A stretch of 32,078 nt of DNA from Bacteroidales bacterium (GTDB lineage: Bacteria > Bacteroidota > Bacteroidia > Bacteroidales > Muribaculaceae): NCBI GenBank assembly GCA_019415705.1, contig DXYS01000026.1:2630-34707 (forward strand), given 5' to 3'. Below the pieces are notes generated by a model. The model had not been told where the DNA came from and searched no databases. It saw only the letters and a program-made list of their open reading frames with translations. Both the position numbers and the translations under genes were made by a program. Within the stretch, counting starts at the first letter, position 1. Every line of letters begins with the position of its first letter. Positions 8,525-14,540 of the stretch are shown here, in pieces.

Positions 8525-9307
8525 GTGAACAAGACAGAGCATACCATAGATATTGACGGAACACGTGTCAGATATTTTATTTCAGGCTCAGGACCTGCGA
8601 TGATTCTTATGCACGGCTGGGGCTGTCAGGCCTCGACGCTTGACTCTGTCGCCGCCATTGCATCAGAGGAACACACGGTCTACAACATTGATTTCCCCGG
8701 TTTCGGAGGCTCCGACGAGCCGTCAGAAGTGTGGGGCGTCGATGAATATACGCGCATGCTTGAGACTTTTGTTAAAGCTCTCGACATTCAGCACCCGATA
8801 TTGCTCGGACATTCGTTCGGCGGACGCGTAGCCATCGTCTACGCCTCACGCAACGAAACAGACAAGGTGATATTGGTCGATGCGGCCGGCATAAAGCCAC
8901 GTCGCACCCTGAAATACTATATAAAAGTCTACAGTTTCAAGACCGGAAAAAAATTCTGGCAGTTGCTGCTCGGCAAAGAGCGTGCTGAAAAACGCATCGA
9001 GCAGATGCGCGCACGCCACGGCTCGAGCGACTATGCCGGAGCCTCACCGCGTATGCGTGCCATTATGAGTCGTGTCGTCAATCAGGACCTCACTCATCTT
9101 TTGTCATCCATAAAAGCGCCTACATTATTAATATGGGGCGAAAATGACACCGCGACCCCACTTGCCGATGCGAAAAAGATGGAGAGTCTCATACCCGACT
9201 CAGGTCTCGTAAGTTTCAAAGGCTGCGGGCATTACAGTTTCCTCGATAATCCCTACGGGTTTGCCTCTGTGCTCCGTAGTTTTATAAATCATAAAAAACA
9301 AGTCTGA
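8525..9307 (+). CDS. Alpha/beta-hydrolase
   Basis: This is a 260-residue cytoplasmic alpha/beta-hydrolase fold protein. The oxyanion-hole motif LMHGWG is at 28-33. The triad is nucleophile Ser97 in LGHSFGG, Asp208 in WGENDTATP, and His236 in GCGHYSFLDNP. A cap region at about 130-180 is rich in Lys and Arg, suggesting a nucleotide-linked or anionic substrate or a membrane surface; that is an inference. No ATG is available: the start is GTG at 8525, overlapped by the TGA of a four-codon ATG frame (8514-8528). The Mur-ligase-like gene follows after 5 bases, so the hydrolase probably acts in the same pathway, perhaps on an ester or amide product. The exact substrate is unknown. Confidence 0.85.
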   Translation: MNKTEHTIDIDGTRVRYFISGSGPAMILMHGWGCQASTLDSVAAIASEEHTVYNIDFPGFGGSDEPSEVWGVDEYTRMLETFVKALDIQHPILLGHSFGGRVAIVYASRNETDKVILVDAAGIKPRRTLKYYIKVYSFKTGKKFWQLLLGKERAEKRIEQMRARHGSSDYAGASPRMRAIMSRVVNQDLTHLLSSIKAPTLLIWGENDTATPLADAKKMESLIPDSGLVSFKGCGHYSFLDNPYGFASVLRSFINHKKQV

Positions 9308-9312
9308 CAGAC

Positions 9313-10905
9313 ATGACAATATTTTATGTCATTACAGCCGTACTGACCCTGCTGAGCCTCATGACAGAGCTTTTGCGCGACCTTATGATGCTCCAGCAGA
9401 ACTCATACCGCTCGGAGCGCTACCGCAAATGGCTCTCTACTTCCGGCGACAGCACATCACTGATAAGACTCAGCGGCTTAGTCATATTCTTCGTCGCTTT
9501 GGCCTCATCGCTTTTCGGACACCTCGCGGCAGCTCTGATGGCTATATTTGCAGTAATAAACATATACCGTCTCAAAAGCCGAAAATATAAGAAACCTCTT
9601 GTCTGGACAGCCCGCGCACGACGCATATATGCCGTCGCATTACTGCTTTCGATTATTGTAGTCGCAGCAGGTATAGTGTTTTTCGGTCATGGTGAACTAC
9701 AAAGCTCGGTCTACGTCTCGGCTGTGACACTGATGGGGCTTTACTGTGCGTCACATGGCGTAATTATTGCCGCAAACTTCCTCCTGCAGCCGGTTGAGAA
9801 AGCCATCAATCGCCGTTATTACAATGACGCGGCCTCACGCCTCGCTTCGATGCCGTCGCTCCGTGTAATCGGCATCACCGGAAGCTACGGCAAAACGAGC
9901 ACCAAACACTACCTATACCGCATACTCTCAGAGAAATACGACACTCTGATGACACCGGGCAGCTACAACACGACTCTCGGCGTCATACGCACGATACGCG
10001 AGCAACTCAAACCGTACAATGAAGTGTTTATCTGCGAGATGGGTGCCAAACAACCGGGCGACATAAAGGAGATATGCGACCTTGTTCACCCGACTGCAGC
10101 TATCGTCACCGCAGTCGGTCCGCAGCACTTGGAATCATTCAAGACCATTGAAAATGTGCAGCGTACCAAATTTGAGCTCGTCGACTGTCTGCCATCTGAC
10201 GGTTTCGCCGTTGTCAACAACGATTTCGAGAAGATAGCCGACCGCCCCGTCGACAACTGCACCTGTATACGCTATGCAATCGCAGACCCCGCCGATGCCG
10301 ACTATTTCGCCGATGACATACGCTACAGCGCGACAGGTACAGACTTCACTGCATGCGACCGCGACGGCTGGGCACTCAGACTTCATACACGCTTGGTCGG
10401 CGAATGTAATATTTCAAATCTGCTCGCAGCCGTGATTGTCGCACGCCGCATGGGACTCGACGACAACACTATAAAATATGCAGTCGAACAAATCGAACAA
10501 GTCGAGCACCGCCTCAACATCAAACGCACACCCGGAGGCATTATCATTATCGACGATGCGTTCAACAGCAATCCCGTCGGCTCATCAATGGCATTGGACG
10601 TTCTGGCGTCAATGACCGAGGGACGTCGCATAATTATTACCCCCGGTATGATTGAGCTCGGCGAACGCCAATATGAACTCAACCGTAAGTTCGGCGAAAA
10701 GATAGCTTCGTCGGCCGATGTCGCCATTGTCGTTGGCACATACAACCGTGATGCCATCTGCGAAGGCCTGAAGGAAGGAGGCATGAATCCCGACAAGGTC
10801 CATGCCGTCGATACTTTCACTGATGCTCAGGCTCTCCTGCAGTCATTCGTAACAGCCGGTGATATCGTGCTATACGAAAATGACCTGCCTGACACATTTA
10901 AATAA
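9313..10905 (+). CDS. Membrane-anchored MurF-like Mur ligase
   Basis: This 530-residue protein has an N-terminal region of about 160 residues with some four hydrophobic segments (about 2-25, 50-85, 105-125, 132-158), followed by a Mur ligase. The ATP loop GITGSYGKTSTK is at 187-198. EMGAKQPGDIKEI starts at 242. GPQHLESF is followed by the probable carbamylated Lys286 in QRTKFEL. GECNISNLLAA is at 363-373, DDAFNSNP at 414-421 and TPGMIELG at 443-450. These match MurF, which adds D-Ala-D-Ala to UDP-MurNAc-tripeptide. Standard MurF is about 430-450 residues and soluble; here the usual C-terminal KGSR motif is replaced by YENDLPDTFK. It lies between a hydrolase and a Ddl-like gene, so it may be an alternative, membrane-localised ligase. 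The substrate is inferred. Confidence 0.85.
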   Translation: MTIFYVITAVLTLLSLMTELLRDLMMLQQNSYRSERYRKWLSTSGDSTSLIRLSGLVIFFVALASSLFGHLAAALMAIFAVINIYRLKSRKYKKPLVWTARARRIYAVALLLSIIVVAAGIVFFGHGELQSSVYVSAVTLMGLYCASHGVIIAANFLLQPVEKAINRRYYNDAASRLASMPSLRVIGITGSYGKTSTKHYLYRILSEKYDTLMTPGSYNTTLGVIRTIREQLKPYNEVFICEMGAKQPGDIKEICDLVHPTAAIVTAVGPQHLESFKTIENVQRTKFELVDCLPSDGFAVVNNDFEKIADRPVDNCTCIRYAIADPADADYFADDIRYSATGTDFTACDRDGWALRLHTRLVGECNISNLLAAVIVARRMGLDDNTIKYAVEQIEQVEHRLNIKRTPGGIIIIDDAFNSNPVGSSMALDVLASMTEGRRIIITPGMIELGERQYELNRKFGEKIASSADVAIVVGTYNRDAICEGLKEGGMNPDKVHAVDTFTDAQALLQSFVTAGDIVLYENDLPDTFK

Positions 10906-10941
10906 AAGACAACATTCAAACCCAATATAGCTCTAAAAGAA

Positions 10942-12129
10942 ATGAAAACCAATATAGGAGTATTCTTCGGAGGTCGCTCGACCGAACATGAAATCTCGGT
11001 AATCTCGGCTAATCAGGCCATGCACGCCATTGACCGTGAGCGTTTTGACGTGACACCCGTTTACATCACCAAACAGGGTCGCTGGTATACCGGCGAAGCT
11101 CTGCTCGACATCGCTTCTTATCGCGACGTACCGGCGCTCCTCAACAAGTGTGAGGAAGTCTATATGCGTCCGATTTACGACGACTACAATGTCTACCGCA
11201 CACGTCACAAAATGTTCGGCTCAGACGTAGTCACAAAACTTGACGTAGTAATCCCGGTGCTCCACGGCTCAAACGGCGAAGACGGCACATTCGAGGGCAT
11301 ACTCGACTCCATAGGCATTCCCTATGCAGGCTGCGATGTGCTCGCCTCGGCTAACGGCATGGACAAAATCACGATGAAGATGATTCTTCAGGCCTCAGGT
11401 ATCCCCGTTGTCAACTATGTTTGGTTCACAGACAAAGAGTGGTCAGCCCGTCGCGACGATATTATCGCAGATATCGAGAAACGGCTGAACTATCCGGTTA
11501 TCGTCAAACCTGCCAACCTCGGCTCAAGCGTAGGCATCGGCCGCGCCCGTAACAGAGAGGAGCTACTCTCGCGTGTCGATGATGCGCGCCGCTACTCGTC
11601 ACGCATCATTGTAGAGCACATGGTCGACAATCTGCAGGAAATAAACTGCTCTGTACTCGGCGACTGCGACGACTATCAGACATCAGTCCTCGAGGAGCCG
11701 GTCAAAAGCGGCGAAATTCTCTCATATCAGGACAAATACATGGGGGGGACCAAAGGCGCCAAAGGCATGCAGGCATCCGCAAAACGTATTCCTGCCGAAC
11801 TACCCGCAGACGAAACCGCCAAAATACAGTTCTATGCCGGCGAGACATTCCGTGTGCTTTCGTGTCACGGAGTCAGCCGCGTCGACATGATTATCGACCG
11901 CGATACACGTGACATCTATGTCAATGAAATAAACACCATCCCCGGCTCGCTTTCCTTCTATCTCTGGGAGGCAAGCGGCATCACTTTTGACAAACTGATG
12001 GAACGCCTTGTGGCACTCGCCCTCAAGCGCAAACGCGAGCAATCGTCTAAAACCGTCAGCTACGACCAAAACATTTTCTCGATGGGTCGCGGTGTCAAAG
12101 GCGGAATCAAAGGCGGAGTGAAGAACTAA
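10942..12129 (+). CDS. ddl: D-alanine--D-alanine ligase-like ATP-grasp protein
   Basis: The Ddl family joins two D-alanines with ATP. The 395-residue protein has the N-terminal motif GGRSTEHEISV (Glu15), the HGSNGEDGTFEG loop at 109-119, ATP-grasp VKPANLGSSVG at 188-198, the lysine-tyrosine pair of the omega loop (Lys265-Tyr266) and metal ligands Asp315, Glu329 and Asn331. Lys-Tyr favours D-Ala over the D-lactate class, in which His replaces Tyr. Unusually, the acceptor-site motif reads NTIPGSLSFYLW instead of NTxPGMTxxS, and the C-terminus ends in a Lys/Gly-rich tail. At 395 residues it is longer than standard Ddl (about 310-350). It is last in the operon behind the membrane MurF-like ligase and presumably supplies its dipeptide. 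A separate housekeeping ddl may exist elsewhere. Confidence 0.85.
   Translation: MKTNIGVFFGGRSTEHEISVISANQAMHAIDRERFDVTPVYITKQGRWYTGEALLDIASYRDVPALLNKCEEVYMRPIYDDYNVYRTRHKMFGSDVVTKLDVVIPVLHGSNGEDGTFEGILDSIGIPYAGCDVLASANGMDKITMKMILQASGIPVVNYVWFTDKEWSARRDDIIADIEKRLNYPVIVKPANLGSSVGIGRARNREELLSRVDDARRYSSRIIVEHMVDNLQEINCSVLGDCDDYQTSVLEEPVKSGEILSYQDKYMGGTKGAKGMQASAKRIPAELPADETAKIQFYAGETFRVLSCHGVSRVDMIIDRDTRDIYVNEINTIPGSLSFYLWEASGITFDKLMERLVALALKRKREQSSKTVSYDQNIFSMGRGVKGGIKGGVKN
12091..12126 (+). repeat. Three imperfect 12-base repeats at the 3' end of the Ddl-like gene
   Basis: Units starting at 12091, 12103 and 12115 (GGTGTCAAAGGC, GGAATCAAAGGC, GGAGTGAAG) encode a GVKGGIKGGVKN tail. The repeat adds three lysines and several glycines to the protein terminus. 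Confidence 0.7.
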
Positions 12130-12147
12130 AGCCACACATACAAAAAC

Positions 12148-12188
12148 AACCGCTCCAAGAACAGTCTTTCAGCCTCCTTGGAGCGGTT
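12148..12188. terminator. Bidirectional intrinsic terminator
   Basis: A perfect 12-base stem pairs 12148-12159 (AACCGCTCCAAG) with 12177-12188 (CTTGGAGCGGTT) around a 17-base loop. It is followed by T-rich sequence on the plus strand and preceded by an A-run (12142-12146) that is a U-run on the minus transcript. It sits between convergent genes ending at 12129 and 12210 and can serve both. Confidence 0.85.
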
Positions 12189-12209
12189 TTGTTATTCTAT
12201 GCCTCTCGA

Positions 12210-13058
12210 TTATAATACCGGCAGTCCCGGTACGTCAGACGAGTATGGGACATATTCTATCCACTCGAAGTCAGCCACAGTTTCAGGACGCTCAACTTTA
12301 TATGTCTCGCCGCAGCCGTTAATCAAAATCACATCGGGCTCAAACGAAATAAGAGACCAATATATGCCATCGTCAGGTTTAAATGTGCATCGGTCAGGCT
12401 GAAATTTCGAGTCGTCAATAACAAGGTCATTTTTAGCAATTTTGAAATTATCAGGCTCGATTGCCATAGTATATTCTCCTGTATTTCGGTTTTTCATCAT
12501 ACGGATGTTTTGATAGAACAATGTCCCTTTATTGTTATTTCTTGCTGCCGCCGCACGGATATATACCATCGCGGGATTTATCATATACACAAACATGTGT
12601 CGGTTTGTATTGACCTCACAATACACCATATCGTCCGTAATGCCGTACCCTGCACCGAGACGCCACTGTTGCAGACATTTCCCGACATCATACTTTGACT
12701 TACATTGCGGCATATCATAAGGCTTAACGATATTGATACCCTCAACCTTCCGGAGCACCTGACCGCTGATATTCAGCGCCGCATCAGATATGTTTATTTC
12801 AAGCGGTTTTACATCCTCGGGAAACGAAACCGTGCCATCAGGCGAGAAGACAGTCTTATGTACCAATCCGGCCGAAGGAATTTCAAGAACAGCCTGCATC
12901 GTGCTGTCAGCTTTATAATAATAAATGCAGACCGAATCCGTTATCACAGCCTCTGCACTATCATTCGCCCAAACACCCCTGTAATCAGAAAAGCCGGAGG
13001 AGGCGCTGACCGCGACTGCTGATACAACTCCGGCAAAAAACAATAGTATCTTTTTCAT
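12210..13058 (-). CDS. Secreted protein of unknown function
   Basis: This 282-residue protein begins with a clear signal peptide (MKKILLFFAGVVSAVAVSAS) and cleavage near SAS-SG, so it is exported to the periplasm or beyond. The mature protein looks beta-rich: SDYRGVWANDSAEAVITDS, then short strands, and a middle block with several Cys (QCKSKYDVGKC, MVYCEVNTNRH, DRCTFKPDDG) that could form disulfides. I recognise no named domain. It follows the aspartic-protease-like gene by 25 bases on the same strand, so the two are probably co-expressed. It might be a substrate, inhibitor or partner of that protein, but nothing in the sequence proves this. Confidence 0.75.
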   Translation of the reverse strand: MKKILLFFAGVVSAVAVSASSGFSDYRGVWANDSAEAVITDSVCIYYYKADSTMQAVLEIPSAGLVHKTVFSPDGTVSFPEDVKPLEINISDAALNISGQVLRKVEGINIVKPYDMPQCKSKYDVGKCLQQWRLGAGYGITDDMVYCEVNTNRHMFVYMINPAMVYIRAAAARNNNKGTLFYQNIRMMKNRNTGEYTMAIEPDNFKIAKNDLVIDDSKFQPDRCTFKPDDGIYWSLISFEPDVILINGCGETYKVERPETVADFEWIEYVPYSSDVPGLPVL

Positions 13059-13083
13059 TGCTTATAATTATATATATGATAAA

Positions 13084-14415
13084 TCAATCTGCGTCCTGAT
13101 ACGTGGTCAAAACAAAATCCACCATATTGAAACGTATTCTTTTAAAACGCATAAGTGACATCAGTCCGATATTACATTCGTAATCCAATATATTGGAAGG
13201 GTTTTCGCCTAAACTTACTACCATTTCGGGGATTACAGTCCGGCAACCGCCCAACCCAAGTTCCATATCCGGGACTCGATAACACTGAGAAATATGTACG
13301 CCTCCGATGCCCGCGCTCCTTATCGAATCCGGCTCACCGTGCGACATCACATATTCCCTATTCCGGTCAAAAAACTTCTTGTTCAATGATCCATAGGAGG
13401 CATCTCCGCTATCTATGCACATCAACATGGGATTATCATGTATAATGCCTTTAGCCAACAGATTCATACCCGATGAAAAACACATATTAGGCGCGATTTG
13501 ACTTCGTTGAGGCGCATTGCAAGGCACTGTTATTTCATTATTGACAAAATCAATTGTCAAGTCCTTGAGCCGGAGCATCATTTCACTGCCTACAACAATC
13601 ATCAGCTGATCAATATATTTATCGGCCTCTGCGTTTCCCGACGTAATATCCATGACACTGAAAGGAACATCTTTCAATGTCATGTCGCCGATTTTCAGTT
13701 CTTTAGCAATAGCACGATAACCTGTCTGCAAGCCATGTCCGGCGACTTTGACAGACGCGTCGAGCGGCACAAGATTGTATTTATTTGCCAATGCGTTCGA
13801 TATTACATTTACTCCGGCTCCGGTATCAAACGTTATATCGGCGTCGACACCGTTAATCGAACTGTTTTCAAGATGCATCAGCACCGAATTTTTATTCTCC
13901 GGCCCGACACGGACAATTCTGAAAGGGACCTTTCCACCACGCTGATTTTCAAATGATATTTCATAGGGAGTATAGCCGGCAAAGGCATTATATTGGTCTA
14001 TATTGTTACGTAAAGCCGTCACCCATGTCGAATCAAGATATTCTTTTGTTGATGACAAAATCGCAGTCAGCATATCGGCGGCGCGCTTGTTTTCGTCCAA
14101 ACGGTTCAAATCCATCGAAAACATCATGGCCGAACTGAGCATATTTCCCAAGTCGAGTTCTGTGCTGTGGTTTCTGAATAACTCGTCAAACGCCTGCACG
14201 GATTCTTCCGGTCTGTTAAGACGATTGCCTATAAGACAACGCGAAAAGACTTCAAGAAAAGGTGTAATAGAATCTTTTGGCGTCACCTTGTAAATCGAGT
14301 CCAATGCAAACCAGTCATGCTTATTCATAGCCAAAGCTATACGCTCGTCGTAAGTTTGAGCGAAACCACTCAAAATCGACGAAAAGAATAATATAGTTAA
14401 AAGAATCCTGCGCAT
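13084..14415 (-). CDS. Secreted retropepsin-like aspartic protease with two lobes
   Basis: This 443-residue protein has a signal peptide (MRRILLTILFFSSILSGFAQ). Residues about 20-145 look helical and repeat-like (TPR-style spacing such as RPEESVQAFDELFRNH). Two aspartyl-protease lobes follow. Lobe one has DTGAGVNVIS with Asp197, and lobe two has IDSGDASYGSL with Asp335. Each is followed by the hydrophobic strands typical of the Asp_protease_2 / retropepsin-like group. If the two lobes pair inside one chain, the protein would form a pepsin-like active site without dimerising. It is probably periplasmic or surface-exposed. It heads a two-gene unit downstream of the uvrA terminator. The second lobe has Ser instead of Thr after Asp, which is tolerated in active enzymes. 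Confidence 0.8.
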   Translation of the reverse strand: MRRILLTILFFSSILSGFAQTYDERIALAMNKHDWFALDSIYKVTPKDSITPFLEVFSRCLIGNRLNRPEESVQAFDELFRNHSTELDLGNMLSSAMMFSMDLNRLDENKRAADMLTAILSSTKEYLDSTWVTALRNNIDQYNAFAGYTPYEISFENQRGGKVPFRIVRVGPENKNSVLMHLENSSINGVDADITFDTGAGVNVISNALANKYNLVPLDASVKVAGHGLQTGYRAIAKELKIGDMTLKDVPFSVMDITSGNAEADKYIDQLMIVVGSEMMLRLKDLTIDFVNNEITVPCNAPQRSQIAPNMCFSSGMNLLAKGIIHDNPMLMCIDSGDASYGSLNKKFFDRNREYVMSHGEPDSIRSAGIGGVHISQCYRVPDMELGLGGCRTVIPEMVVSLGENPSNILDYECNIGLMSLMRFKRIRFNMVDFVLTTYQDAD

Positions 14416-14474
14416 AATATGATTTGTGTTAATACCCTGCTAAGATACAAATTACTATTTTATATATGACACAC

Positions 14475-14513
14475 AAAAAAGACATTCGTTACACTTTAGC
14501 GAAACGAATGTCT
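14475..14513 (-). terminator. Intrinsic terminator of the uvrA operon
   Basis: A perfect 11-base stem pairs 14480-14490 with 14503-14513 around a 12-base loop. On the minus strand it is followed by six T residues (14480-14475). It begins about 28 bases after the uvrA stop codon at 14541. Confidence 0.85.
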
Positions 14514-14540
14514 AATTCTATTAATGTATATTGTTTACGG

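Noticed and set aside
13059..13083. Possible promoter between the retropepsin-like gene and the unknown secreted gene
   Set aside because: The 25-base gap is AT-rich but has no TAnnTTTG element on the minus strand, so co-transcription is simpler.
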